Assembly (NCBI RefSeq): GCF_026151205.1
Contig: NC_087078.1
Span: forward strand, 18,493,118-18,557,117
DNA: 64,000 nucleotides
Origin: Bolinopsis microptera
Taxonomy: Eukaryota; Ctenophora; Tentaculata; Lobata; Bolinopsidae
Direction: 5' to 3'
How positions within the stretch are numbered: position 1 is the first letter of the stretch; each line of letters begins with the position of its first letter. Both the position numbers and the translations under genes were made by a program. Positions 46,301 through 57,226 of the stretch are shown in pieces. A model generated the notes under the pieces. The model was not told the origin of the DNA, made no database searches, and saw nothing but the letters and a program-made list of their open reading frames with translations.

Positions 46301-46807
46301 GAAGTCCCCAACTAGAAGTATCGCTTTGGTCTTAAGTGACGCAATGAATTCAAGAGTATGCCCCATTGTGTCTACATCCGAGCCCAAGGCGAGCTTTTTT
46401 ATTTTGTAAGATGAGTTGGGAGGAGAGTCATACACATTTATAAGCATTAGGTCCTTGCTGAGCCCAGTAGCTGTAGTTGAGATATTTACAGCCAAGATGT
46501 CTTGTGATTCACACATAATAGGCCTCACAAATTCACTAATAGATCTGTGAACACCGATACAGAGACCGCCTGATCGTGAGTCAGACCTTAGTTTGTTAAA
46601 ACATTTATACTGGGGAAGCTCGACATTCCCTTTTGTTTCTTGGAGGCAGAAAATTAAACCGCTGGTTAGAGTTCTGGTGAATTCATTTTGATCCGTTTTC
46701 TTCCCAAGGGTTTGGTGATTAATGTCGTGAATATTCCAGGAGAGGATCGACAAATCACAGTTTTTGTATTCTACCTCACTATGCCTTTTCTTGTGATCGT
46801 TATTCAT
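43313..46807 (-). CDS. LINE ORF2: APE endonuclease-reverse transcriptase, intact
   Basis: 1,164 codons without interruption. The endonuclease has SWNIHDI, FCLQETKG, LLVGDFNARTG, SIVDYMALSN and LSDHRPLL, the full APE catalytic series. RT has NYRAIAVGSNLGKLF, NQRGFCKGAQTSDH, CFVDFQKAFDTV, GTEQGHPLSP and the active-site LLWADDLVLLA. The C-terminal region ends in a CHFCC...HLLKECPVY zinc-binding set. It nicks chromosomal DNA and copies the element RNA at the nick. The start codon overlaps the ORF1 stop within ATGAATAA, which fits reinitiation. The family differs from the 14.8-20.6 kb LINEs; the fragment at 57,490-58,195 resembles its C-terminus. Clade not assigned. Confidence 0.95.
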   Translation of the reverse strand: MNNDHKKRHSEVEYKNCDLSILSWNIHDINHQTLGKKTDQNEFTRTLTSGLIFCLQETKGNVELPQYKCFNKLRSDSRSGGLCIGVHRSISEFVRPIMCESQDILAVNISTTATGLSKDLMLINVYDSPPNSSYKIKKLALGSDVDTMGHTLEFIASLKTKAILLVGDFNARTGNLNADEAVQPCNEEFTTGQIESYPSYHKQRASRDPVINDRGKKFLDLIQSCNMSILNGSTLGDIFGESTSHQYNGTSIVDYMALSNDTRHVIKHFKVLELSDLSDHRPLLCSLKSTQKIIDSESALNLYDDVQEKVQWNGEQSAKEYKARLLKLSTLKTISDLVDEVCHSEEDVHSLNLRLTRLLVDINKDVEGPRKNHITKKRKPRIQAKNRWFDAKCIILKREVNKLARKYGKQPRNDVIRIEYYAKKKEYKRLIKHKKYLFYKEINEDILQDGHISWKDFNKLKDANKEESVLDLFDIENFYKFFKDLYKTKTVPNELVKLNDESEIIIDTEILNRDIDQEEMKKGIKCLQNGKAAGIDLILNEFLKTSTDEVVKLIQKLFNECLKFGVYPWNTTIVTPLHKKGCPHDPDNYRAIAVGSNLGKLFSNILLSRLLEFRAVHCPESQNQRGFCKGAQTSDHIFTLNTCIEKYVKVQRKRIYSCFVDFQKAFDTVSREALLYKLNKLGMQGRFFDCLQYMYRNSKARLKMVKKLSACFDVNTGTEQGHPLSPELFKCYIYELSLQINTLTGVESPQLNNQQITHLLWADDLVLLALNKVSLQLMIDQLHIFCTNWGLIVNIKKTAVIIFNPSGRQLLESKTFTYGRSIVIPSVKSYCYLGTHFTICGSMKLNQEQLRIKGLRAYFSLKKTVDLSSISKEAVLKLFDALILPVVSYGSQVWLPYTNILSNICQKKTQSDKDTLSQLANDSIERMHLSLLKWTTGVNKRTSNIPIWGDTGRYPLGIQLSKLFLDFHNRLVLLDRKNSPQIVRHAFVEQRNLELTWFRTSRALTDAFDPGAIKRTIVSKNVPMPNSQLVRSRMRNWFQEKWEKARLENKKLTFYNEVKSSFGLEPYLSLPNHKKTRCTTWLRTSSHKLNIETGRYGWKNSSIFYRACHFCCSSDRITIDLLNELPFSDIIKEDEVHLLKECPVYKEIRQRNSTDLHNIKHTHK

Positions 46808-47549
46808 GTAGTGAATCGTTCCGTAGGGTTCTGTTGTTTGTTTGTTTTGATGGTGTTTGGATTCCTACCGAGCGCTGCAGACTGTCTCTGAGACGTAGCC
46901 AAAGCCTAGATTGTCCACGTTCACTAAGTTGGATACTTGCTTTTCCATTGTCATTGATTTTTCTTTCTATGTATCCTCCTAGAGAGTCGTTGTTGGTTGT
47001 AAATAGGCGATCCTTGTACTTGTGGGAGGTTCTTTCGCAGGATATAAATTCCCTTAAGGTGTTGTTGATCTGCCGTAGTCTACTATTGGTTTCAGGGTAT
47101 CCTGGTACTGGTATCATAAGCGAAACACATAGTTTGGTTGAGGTATTCTCTAGAACATTGTAAATAATCTTTTTAAAGTTATTTGTTATGGTGTTGCCTT
47201 CTGTATTACACAGCACGTCACCGAAACCAACGTGAATAACTACAGTTTCTGGTTTGACTGCCTTGATCCGTGAAATCAGATTTCCGTTCTTGATGGTAGA
47301 TTCAGCAGATTTTTCTTTTAGACGGCTGATGTCAAAGACTCGTGAGAATTTGTCTTGCTCGAATTTGTCAAAGTAAGCATCATGCACAATGAGACATTTG
47401 TGTGTATTGAATTTTTTGCTTTGACTACTCTTTGGTCCTGTAAACGGAAGATTAGCTTTGCAGTTGGTTAGGATGTTTGTTTTCCTCAGCTGGTACTTTG
47501 TCTTAGGATTGGGAAGTAGATGTTTTCTCGAATCAGAGCTTGTTGACAT
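46800..47549 (-). CDS. LINE ORF1, SGNH-hydrolase-like
   Basis: 249 codons. KCLIVHDAYFDKF, then VVIHVGFGDVLCNTEGN and SLMIPVPGYPETNSRLRQIN, follow the block order of SGNH/esterase-type LINE ORF1 proteins: a strand with a nucleophile-like position, a GxND-like block and a late LSERGQSRLWLRL helix. Key residues are altered (GFGD for GxND, no clear DxxH), so catalytic activity is doubtful. Basic N-terminus, no zinc finger. It overlaps ORF2 by 8 nt. Confidence 0.7.
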   Translation of the reverse strand: MSTSSDSRKHLLPNPKTKYQLRKTNILTNCKANLPFTGPKSSQSKKFNTHKCLIVHDAYFDKFEQDKFSRVFDISRLKEKSAESTIKNGNLISRIKAVKPETVVIHVGFGDVLCNTEGNTITNNFKKIIYNVLENTSTKLCVSLMIPVPGYPETNSRLRQINNTLREFISCERTSHKYKDRLFTTNNDSLGGYIERKINDNGKASIQLSERGQSRLWLRLRDSLQRSVGIQTPSKQTNNRTLRNDSLHE

Positions 47550-47840
47550 ACTCCAATCTGTCGAATCATCAGGTGGGGCGTCATTCTTTTCGTTTTCCTT
47601 AGTATTTGTGCTGTTCAGGATTATTTTCTCTGATGTGTTGGTAGTTATATGTCATTCATCATGGGGGAGTGATTCGGAATCAGCGTCCAAATTGCATTGG
47701 ATAATACTGTCACTACTAAATCTTTTCAGATTTACAAAAATGTTGGCTATCGATTTAGCGGGAGCCGTTCTTGCATGTTTTGTAATTGTAAGCGATATTA
47801 ACAAATACAGTGACAAGTGACAAGTGATAAAGTTTATAAA

Positions 47841-48334
47841 TCGTCAGAAAACAATCGGTTAAAATTGTAATAGCTATTAGCAGCTATAACATTGTGCATC
47901 AAGTATCAGAATATTCATTAAAATTTGCTTCAGAAGTTAAAAGTTGTAGCAGCATATCATATTCATACACGATTCCTTGCCAACCAAACCTCGAGAAATT
48001 AAATTATAAATCTAAACCTAGAGTAAACAGTACTCTGTAAATTAAAAACAATTTATTCTAAATCTAAAATAAGATTGTACTCCGTAAATTAAAAATACAT
48101 CCAAAATGGAATAAATGTAAATAAATGTGAAATAGAACAGCTGAATTTCTTGCAGTATCTCAGTTTCTGGCTTCTATTCTAATTTCCTTAATCGGTAGAC
48201 TGGCAGTGCAGCTACATGTGTACTGCTACTTGAATCGCATTAAAAGCGAACCTCATAGTTCGTTATTCAGTTTGTTCGGTTTTTTTGCGGCATATAAACC
48301 AAAACAGCACTTAAATGGCAGTTTGTATAACCGT
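47841..48334. other. spacer between arm end and the beta-trefoil gene
   Basis: AT-rich; includes the presumed 3' UTR of the neighbouring minus-strand gene. No other feature seen. Confidence 0.5.
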
Positions 48335-49779
48335 TTAATTCTCAGTGATTCTCCACAAAGAATCATTCATGGCGTCTTCCCTATCGGTAACATCGGCCCA
48401 AATCTGAGTTGACTTCTTTGGATTACGATTGATCGCCACCATGTACTTGCCCACGTGTCTGCCAGCAGCCTTCTTCAGTTGGTAAAGAGTTTCGCCGTCC
48501 TCTCTGACTGCCTCGATGTTCCAGCATTCGTCCTCATCACGGTTGTAGGGGGTTTTGTGAATCAAGACTCGGCCATCTCCTTCTGATGTTATTGAACCGT
48601 GCACTACCAACAAACGTCCCTCGTTTCTGCCTGTAAGAATTCATTATTATTATAAAAGTAAAACAGGTTCTTACCGACAAAAATGATTATTGAAAATACC
48701 TTAATGCGGTAAACTGTACCCTTGAAAAAGATTTTCCCAACATCTGTTGCATGCAGCTATATCTCTAATTTCGTTCAATTCATGCAAGTTGTCCATTTGC
48801 AAATTTCTACTACTTAAATCACTTCTTAAAACCGATAACAAGTTCATGCCTGTAAGGATAATGTTTTGAATTTTTGGTATAACATTTGTATTTGGAGATA
48901 CTAAATCACTCACGGTTGAAACTCAGACAATTAAATTAATTACAAATTTATTACATTTATAATTGAGGATGTAAATTGTAAAAATGTCACATCGTAGTTT
49001 GAGAGTGAGATCTCTGATTAATCACGCTGTGATTACACAATACACACAGATCTGTGATTAGTCTACACATGCTCGTTTGATATTCATATTGTTTTTTCAA
49101 TTTCATCGACATTATTGAAAGATTTAGAGTAAGTATAACTTATCTTACCAGAGATGCTCTCGATCTTGTAACAAATATTCTTCTTGTACATCGTCTTCAG
49201 GATCTTCCAGGACTCTCCCTCGTCACCGCCCTCAGAATTGTGAGTGTGTACGTATTCAGAATTCTTGTTCCTTTTTTCCGAATCAGCGGTCAGATACCAC
49301 CCACTTGCGGGTCCATCCACTTTTTGTATGGTGTATGTAGAATCTTCAGACGGGATGAATTCTGAGGATTCTGAGGAGTGCGAATTGTTTATGATTGGTA
49401 TGCTAATCATATGATAAATCGGAAGGGAATATGAAACAGACAGTTTTTCTGCAGCTATCAATACTGTTTATAAATAACACCGAATAACGGCTTTACTCAG
49501 TTAAAGTGAATAGAACAGTTATAATGTATAATTAATAATTGATACTTTTCAAGAGTTTTGATCCTTGTGCTACGTGTTCCAAACGTGCACTAGGGGGGAT
49601 TTCAAACATCTACTAACTGAAAGTGAACAATATTATGAAAATCAAAGAATTTATTCATTTACCAGGATGACAGTCATCTTGTGACATTGATCCAGCTTCA
49701 GACGTATGTCCTTCTGGACATTCCTGACATTCTGGGGCCCATCTCTCATCTGACTTATACTCTCCCGCTTCACAAGGCA
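48335..49779 (-). CDS. 3' exons of a secreted-type gene: GCC2/GCC3 module plus beta-trefoil-like domain
   Basis: Three exons with GT/AG borders and matching phases: 49,663-49,779, 49,149-49,361 and 48,335-48,630 (ends WRITEN, stop). The first encodes a cysteine module, PCEAGEYKSDE..CQECPEGHTSEAG, of the ephrin-receptor-like GCC2/GCC3 type, common in extracellular proteins. The other two give ~165 residues with recurring W-x-I and Y-x-I/L...G...L units (SWKILKTMYKKNICYKIES, CWNIEAVREDGETLYQLKK, LWRITEN), a beta-trefoil (ricin- or fascin-like) pattern. The exon 1 acceptor shows that more exons exist upstream, but none was found to 54 kb. Partial gene; function unknown, lectin-like binding possible. 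Confidence 0.7.
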
Positions 49780-50069
49780 CTGTAGGATAGAATTCAATGA
49801 ATAAAGGGTATGTCACGATGTCTCCGTCTCGTTTCTCATCCTTGATGTGGCTGATAAGTGCTACTTTTTGTGGTGTAAGTTAAAATTAACCCCCACCTCC
49901 CCTCATCTCAAAGATATTTAATCACCCAACATTCTACAATGACGTGTCATTCTTATCTGACAGAACGTTGTAGCAACATCGGGATATTTGTTTAAAAGTT
50001 CAACTTGCCATCGGGCAGAAAGGAAGCGGGCGCTCGCCTCACTTCGAAGAAATTTAGACGAGTAACATC

Positions 50070-50175
50070 CGTCAATCATACGTTGTATACCCGGCCGCGC
50101 ACGAGTTGCGCGGCTCCCCCTGTATCGTCGAAAGGTCTACAGTGAAGCGACAGTGGGGGTCACCAAGTGATACAA
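50070..50175. repeat. hairpin-bearing repeat, inverse of 42,325-42,430
   Basis: It shares GGCTCCCCCTGTATCGTC and flanks with the other copy. An 8-bp stem GCCGCGCA/TGCGCGGC at 50,094-50,114 is kept in both copies while the 5-nt loop differs. Confidence 0.75.
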
Positions 50176-50379
50176 AATTAGTTAACAACATGCGTCCCGA
50201 ATAAACTGCGACCATAGCACATTTGACATTGGAGCCTAGCGCGCACTTCTGAAAGACCATTTAGCTTCGAGCGCTTACTAAAAATTATTTAGGTACACTT
50301 CGCTGTTGTTTACTGATTTCCCCAAATATTTAGTGTTTGTATGCAGTGTTTAGCTGCACTGATGAACTAAGGAACAAAA

Positions 50380-51545
50380 TGGCTCTACCACCAAGAAGGA
50401 GGAGTTGGGTATACAGTTACGAATGGAAATGGCAGACCGAGAGTACAATTTCTCATGTAGAGCCACAAAACCCCTTAAAGAAGCTATTCTCAAGCAGATA
50501 GACAACAACCAGAGGACTGGCGCCACAGTAAAGAGTGAAAACCTGAGATAACGAATTGAACGAAATCTCTTTTTATCGACAAAAACAAGCAAAATACGCC
50601 AAGGAGCCGAGTCGACCACCACTGGCAAAGTTGATGTTTCCACCTAGCGGCTGGAGAAAGGGGCAAGTGCTTGTTAACAGCACTACCTTTAAAAGAGTAT
50701 GGATTATCTTGATGAATAAACAACAGTTCTCAGATGCAATAGCTCTCAGCTACATACCTGGAACTTAAAAGGATGCCCAAAACATGTACGTGTGGAGCAG
50801 AAATACTCAGCAAACCATGCGCACATCTGCAAAATTAGGTGCGGAATATGTGTCACTCGCGCCACAACTCGGCGAAGACAACCTTTTTGCAGAACTACTG
50901 AGAACTGGTGAAATGCAAGGATGAGCAGAACGGACCCAGAATTTCTTCTTTCCAGTTGAGGGGTCTAGATTATCCAAGGGGAACAGTCCTAGGAGACCTA
51001 CCCCAGGCTGGACATTCTGCAAAGACGATTTAGGAATGCTTCAGAGAGGGCATTTTTGATGAAGGGTATTCATGCCCAGCCCCCCTCCAACGCCAGCAAA
51101 CCGATACCAGCAATGTACCTGTCCCCTGTAAATGAGAAAAAGCGATGGTTACAATGCCAGGGTTTCTTGAAGTGGAGTAAGGAAGCTTCACACCTTTAGT
51201 GATTACTCGACTTCTGTGAATGGGTGGTGAAGCTGATAGACTGGTCAAGAAGCTGGCCATAAGTGGAGTACAACACTGGCCAAGATACTCAGCACGCCCG
51301 TAGGATACATAAGATGCGCCTTCGCTTAGAAATCCTCAGAACACAGTGATTTTATCTCACCGTGGAGACAGGGAGTGGCTGAAAAAACAGGGGTTGATAT
51401 AAACTGTCTAGATCTTAACTTGGAGCCAACAAGGCCAAGGGTATTTTTAATTGTAAGGGAATTTTTTGAATTCTTAAAGGGTTGAATTTTATATAGGTCA
51501 TTGCATATTATGTGTATATTGTTTTGAATAATTTTAGCTATTATC
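50380..51545 (+). pseudogene. decayed restriction-like-endonuclease retroelement fragment
   Basis: After allowing shifts and stops, plus-strand frames recall the fragment at 21,819-22,712 in the same order: LNKQQFSDAIALSY, then MPKTCTCGAE with a nearby ANHAHIC-like triplet run, then RHNSAKT, then SFTPLV-like and EADRLVKKLA. It ends with the same ~45-bp sequence (ATTATGTGTATATTGTTTTG) that follows the other copy. Many stops; non-functional. Confidence 0.6.
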
Positions 51546-53821
51546 CCCAAATATTCTCACCGATTGCCTATTAATAACGCTTAAACTACAAACAAGAGCA
51601 ACATCTGCTATAAATAGTATTTTTTGCTGTCAATACTTATCTAACAAATTGCGGGCCACGTATAATTGTATATGTATGCATAAATGTAAAGCCTCTAGCA
51701 GAAACGTTTCATACTGATGTTTTTAGTTTCTCATTAAGTATAGTTTAAAAATTCATCGAGGTGTTTGGTATTACACGTCCAAATTGAGGTGTTGTGGGAT
51801 AACAGGCATAAAACTTTAAAGCTAAAGGATTCGATAACGCTGTTTTATGGAATGTGAAGTAGAAGTTTCAACAACACTTAGTCAGGAAATGGACTTAAAG
51901 AAAGCATTCTGAAACAATTAGAACTTACCAAATATAAACATAAACTGACGTCAATAAATTAAAAAGAATCATTTACCAGGTGAGGTCTGGTTGGGTAGTT
52001 GAAAAAGTTAAGGAGAGAGGGTATTACGACAACAGACAAGTTTCGATCGCTCTCTACATGTACCTCGACGGCATAGAAGTCCTCGATGCATAGAAGTCCT
52101 ATCGCACACCTCTGGATTGAATGAAACAAGCGTTTCTTGCACCCCTATTCTAGGAGGATTTGATTGATGATGTTATAAGATACTGACTAACTGAGGCATG
52201 AGGCTTGTTTGAAGTCTGATGGTGAAGACATTTCTGAATTAGAGGGTTTCCTGAGTTAGGGATTCAGTGTTAAAGATGTGTTCAACGACGACTTGAGAAT
52301 GTTTACAAGAGAAACGCGCTGGGTTGAAATAGAAACAGAACCTGAATAAATAGGATTATTACAACCAATAATATAAACTCAAATATTATAATCAAGTTCC
52401 CAATTAATCCCAAATTTTTAAATATATAATGTAATAATCATTGTAAATATATAGTTTAAAGGAACCGGTGATACTCTACAAATAACATAAATCTTTCTTT
52501 CTACAACTAATCTCTTTCTACAAACTCAACCGTCTCAGTGCTACGAATATATAATGATTAGTATTCCCTGGCTAAGTCTAACATTCCCCCCTATTTAAAA
52601 AACTTTTGAAAATAGCTCGAAGCTCTTTAAAAACACGTTAAAAACATCTTGACACGTATCACCTAAATTCTAGCAAATTGCTTAAAAGAAACGCGCTGCG
52701 CGGTAAAAATATTTCAACTTTTCACAATCCAATATTAGAAAATTGCTAGTCGTTATTACTTCAACAAAGAAAATGTCCCAATCTCTTCAGACAGAAAATT
52801 TTGACTGCCATAACATGTCGCAAACGTTGATTAACAATAAAACAACTGTAAATCACTGTAAATAACCAATCCTTTTATCACCGTCATTCATATCGTTAAA
52901 CTAATATAATCTGTCACAACTCCATGTCACAGTCTCAGTGGTAAACAACATCTATAAGGCGAGACATTACTACAGTCACATAAACCCCACACTAGAACCA
53001 GAAACGGTGAAACTACTTGTACTGACAATTACTAAACAATCTAATTCAATGAATGTCATGGTGAAATGTTATGGTAAAATGGAGTGATTTTGCCAACATT
53101 ATTTCTAATCGAAATTACAATACGGTAAGTAAACTATACTCGTAAGATGAGAAATGAAGTAAGTAAGCTACACAAAACGTGTAAATCACGTAATAAAATC
53201 ATATTCAATACGTGTAATCACCAAACTATACGTTTATTCAAAACGTGATAGTCAGGGAAAAAAGTAACTAACACTAAAAAACGCGAAAAAAATAATAAAT
53301 TATTCCAAACAAACAAAGTTAATCTCTCTCCCAGAAACTCTCCTCTCTCGGATCACAGTGCACAACTGCTCGCAGTTTGCATCTATCTTGTTAAACAATC
53401 TGGCCAACAAGATTCAGGTAAGGTATCCATGTGAATACTTCATGTCTTGTTGGAAGTGCTTGTTGAAGTTCTGCCTAGTGTCGAGTCCTCAGTCTCTTTT
53501 CTTCACACTGCATCGATGTATGAACGTGATCATGTAACTGTTTTAGAATCACGAAACCTTTGATTGGTATGTACTGCACTCCTTCGGATCACCTACAGTA
53601 ACTCTGACAGTATTTGTCGGCATAGATTTGCAGCTCCCATGGCATCTATGCAAGCTAGAGTTGACGGCTCCACACGCCGAGTGCACGACACTTGTATCTT
53701 CCTAGAAACTCCAGTCGAATTAAGTTAGCCGTTTTTTTTTCCGTTAGTTAGAACAACAAGTAACCTCTCCCACTCTGTGTCTGTCTTCCGTTACTCTGTG
53801 AACGGACTTCCCAACCAAGCA
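51546..53821. other. intergenic, nothing recognised
   Basis: AT-rich sequence with scattered short frames. Upstream exons of the beta-trefoil gene were sought on the minus strand but not found. Confidence 0.45.
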
Positions 53822-54461
53822 TCAGTGTAGACTGTGATTCGAAATGTTGTCTCTCTGCAGAGCCAAGCCTTTGCGAAACACAGTGATTTTATTGGTCCCC
53901 GCGATTTTCCTGAGTAAACGTTGTTCATATCTGGACGGGTTGGCCACTAAGCCACAACATGCGCCCGAGTTGTTTCTGTACACTGTCTTTTCTTCTTCTG
54001 TCAGCTTCCGAACGCTGGGGGTTTCGTTCTGTTCCGGTTTGGGGTTTAACCTCCACATCACACCCCTTCCTGATATTCGGCAGGTGGTTTCAATACTCCT
54101 CACGAGTCCATTCAATCCGGATTCTTCACGTCTATCTCAAGTTATACTCATTCTTGTTACGGACCATCGATTTTTCCTGCACGACTTGTCACGAGTCCTT
54201 TTGTCCAGCTTCGGTTTATAAACTTTATCACTTGTCACTGTATTTGTTAATATCGCTTACAATTACAAAACATGCAAGAACGGCTCCCGCTAAATCGATA
54301 GCCAACATTTTTGTAAATCTGAAAGTACTACTACTAGTAGTGACAGTATTATCCAATGCAATTTGGACGCTGATTCCGAATCACTCCCCCATGATGAATG
54401 ACATATAGGGTCAACTGCATGCAAAGCCGTACAAGGCTGTGGTTATTTTGAGCACGTTTAA

Positions 54462-54534
54462 TGGCTGCAGGTAGCGCAGTTGGTTAGAACGCCATCTTTG
54501 CAAATCGTGAGGTTGTGAGTTCGAAACCCACTGT
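54462..54534 (+). repeat. tRNA-derived (SINE-like) segment, right-arm copy
   Basis: GGTAGCGCAGTTGGTTAGAA (A box) and GTGAGTTCGAAACCCAC (B box/T arm) are spaced as in a tRNA. Other stems do not form. Partner of 42,941-43,013. Confidence 0.65.
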
Positions 54535-55575
54535 CTCATGGTCGTGGGGTGAGCGTCGTTGACTCAGGATCCTTAATATAAGGATCCTGAGTGGTCTATG
54601 CAGCTCCCCGGTCTAATCAGCCAAATACTCAAGAAATCGGGTGTGAGGGTTAAATGAGGAGCTGCACATTGCAGCAAAGTCTCGGGCGAAGAAAGTATGG
54701 TACACACTACACAATACTTTAACCGTCACCGGCCAAATAAATCCTTCGGCTTCCTGTAATTGGCTGGTTGCACTTGTGTAACAATGTGGCTGTTGGAATA
54801 CTGAATACACCGATGTAAAATAAGTATCTTCATGATAAAAAACGGGTGATACTCTTAAAATATTTGTTCCAAATATTATACTATTAGTATTACTGTACAA
54901 GGTACCGTCGAGACTAGTTTAACTCGGCGAGGCGTCATGGAAGGTTAAAAATCTACAATATATACAAAAGAATGAAAATGGCATGGCCCATGGGGGTGAT
55001 TCAGAATCAGCGTCCGAATATAAATCTGTTTTTTATATACACGTATACAGTATATCTTTTCAAATTTATTCCAATTCTGCATGAATCTCGTTACCAGTTA
55101 CACTCGTTGAAGCGGCAACGTTTTCCACACTCCAATTGACACATTGCGCCGAGGCCTTCGAAAAAAAGCGCGCGCTAATATATAACACTATAACAGCTAA
55201 TATATAACTGATAACAGCTAAGCTAAAATATTTACAATTTAAACGAATATACTGTATACAGTTGACGGCGTAGCAGGGTATTTTGGTTCAGGACTTTAAA
55301 GAATCGCAAAATTAGCCGTATTATTCCTCCAAACTTACGACTTAGATGGACTGACATTAGCCCTTAAAATACAGCTTACACTTTTTACCTTATGATTGGG
55401 TCGTTATTCTAAACAAAATTTGTCAAGAAGTGTGGCTTAATGTCACTTAGAGCTCAATTATAGCGACCATGGTCTTGGCGACTGGCTGCAACAGGTGCAT
55501 ATGATCTGTGACACGAGATATCCTTGTGTTTGGCTTGTACTGACTTTAATTGGGTATTTCGTCACAAGTCATGCG

Positions 55576-55657
55576 TTACCTGAGGACCCCAGGCTATTAT
55601 GTTCATTAACATAGAATAGAGATTAGGCGGAATGACAGGCTGAGCGCGGCCCAGTAA
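55576..55657 (+). mobile_element. 82-bp MITE with 8-bp TSD (GTCATGCG)
   Basis: TTACCTGAGGACCCCAGGCT to GAGCGCGGCCCAGTAA, flanked by GTCATGCG at 55,568-55,575 and 55,658-55,665. The clearest copy of the family. Confidence 0.93.
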
Positions 55658-57226
55658 GTCATGCGAATCGATACTTATACATAAAACCAATACAAAGTTT
55701 AAAGACTTTCGGTTTCATTTTAAAAAGCATCCACTTTGACAAAGCATAACTCGCCATCAACCCTCACCCCCGTATCACTTGCCATGAGCCGTCGGCATTA
55801 CATTTCGAGAAGAAAGCGGCCCGCGCTACTTCGATGAAATTAAGACGAGTAACATCCGTCAACTTAACTTGCTCTTCTTAAACTCAGCTGGAGGCTTGAG
55901 AAGAGCGCCGCGCACAGGGATTGACATGCCAGGTAAAGCGTACTACAAATATAATTGGCGTGTCAGGTAGGTAAATATTTGTTGCAAATGTCCAACTTGG
56001 TGCGCGTCTTGGAAGATCATAAATTTAAAACTCGCATAGGGAATGGCCAATGGGGTGCAAAGTAAATGTTTGGTATTTATTTTAATTTAATCTTTCGTAC
56101 GACTGTACCAATTTAAGTAACATGATTTTACAGTAACTAACTGTAAGTCTTCTAATTAGATGTTATTTTCGTTTCATATTTAACTTTAGATTTAATTTCT
56201 TTATTCTCATATAATAATTCTTTAATAAGCATTCTACTTTTCTGGAAAATAATTTAAGTACAAGTGTTGGGTTTTCAAAATAAAAGTATGAAAGTATGCT
56301 TCTGTGTTTGCACAGAACCAGTCAGTTTAAATTCAATTTTATATCGAATTTTTTATACAGCATATAGGGTCATTGTTATATTGTGTGTATATTGTTTGAA
56401 TTTCTTTACCAAGTCAGTTGAAATTCTTATGCCATTCTCCAAAGTAATGTATTCTCTTTCAATACATTCTAACAGAAGAAAGCATCGAGCTTGCAGCATT
56501 GTTAGAAACAACGATTCGATGCAGCTTATTCCTCGAGTTTAGCAAGACTGGTTCGATCTCAGTCCGGCTGTAAAGTGGCACTGAGATTCGCTCGTGAACT
56601 CGTTTCCCAGACACGTTTAACAGGTCTTCAAATAGGTTTTCTGGGAAACCATATGAAGACAACATTGACAATCACATCGCCGGTCTGGGAATAATGACAA
56701 ATAACGTTCCAAGTCTTATCCACATCAGTGAGTATAGTATCAAAACAATATAAATAAAAGGCCAGAGGGGGAGGGGGGGTAAAAGTCGATTTTCCAGTTT
56801 TCACATGTTTGATCAGAGCTGCTGGAGACGAACAAGATAAAACCGGACTGAAATCTGGCCTTGTGTTTTAAAGATATCGTGTGCCAAATATTGAGGTTCA
56901 CATGTAATTACATGTAAAACTTTAACTTAAACTGTAAAAAGTTAAAAGTCCCTTAGTTGAGAATACTGGCCACACCCAGAAGCTGAAACTTGGCACAGTT
57001 GTTCCTTGGGCTGTCACCCACAATTCTATTCTACAGAATTTTGATATTTGCTTCTGTTCTTGAAATATAAGCAAAACTGCCAAAACCGCCCCCCCCCCCC
57101 CGCCCCCCCCCCCCCCCCCCCCCAAGGTGTGTGTTCGGGCCACAATGTCCCCTGATGAGGTGCACTGGTTTCCCCCATTAAAAAAGCTTTAAGCCTTCCA
57201 TTCAGTGTCTTAATGTTGCATGTTGA

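Larger units (their letters stand above)
43050..47645 (-). mobile_element. full-length APE-type LINE with two ORFs
   Basis: Boundaries come from the empty site in the right arm. Homology between the arms stops at about 43,047 and resumes at 47,646. The element reads leftwards: 5' UTR, ORF1 (47,549-46,800), ORF2 (46,807-43,313), 3' UTR, then a (TTTCTAA)n tail of four units at ~43,051-43,080. Both ORFs are open, so this copy may be young. About 25 bases of the empty site were lost on insertion. Confidence 0.85.
39218..47840. repeat. left arm of large inverted duplication
   Basis: This matches 54,217-57,226 in inverse orientation in the same block order. Shared landmarks include GGGGGAAACCAGTGCACCTC, the MYSVLQQPHCYTSATSQ frame, a tRNA-like segment and GTCATTCATCATGGGGGAGT. 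The left arm is longer because it carries extra sequence at ~39,320-40,205, a 73-bp MITE, a local duplication at 42,178-42,600 and a complete 4.6-kb LINE. Divergence of several percent suggests the duplication is not recent. Confidence 0.88.
54217..57226. repeat. right arm of large inverted duplication
   Basis: The inverse of the left arm (39,218-47,840). It lacks the LINE: GTGATTCGGAATCAGCG-side sequence passes directly into the tRNA-like segment at ~54,406-54,450. It also lacks the 73-bp left-arm MITE. It carries its own MITE at 55,576 and a C-rich run at 57,089-57,123. Confidence 0.88.

Noticed and set aside
53822-54221. 125- and 97-codon overlapping frames at 53.8-54.2 kb
   Set aside because: Open on both strands, no domain recognised, and only the right end is shared with the duplication arm. 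They could be repeat-derived; there is not enough support for a gene.
54462-54534. Possible functional tRNA gene
   Set aside because: A and B boxes are good, but the anticodon and acceptor stems do not pair, and the segment sits inside a duplicated repeat.
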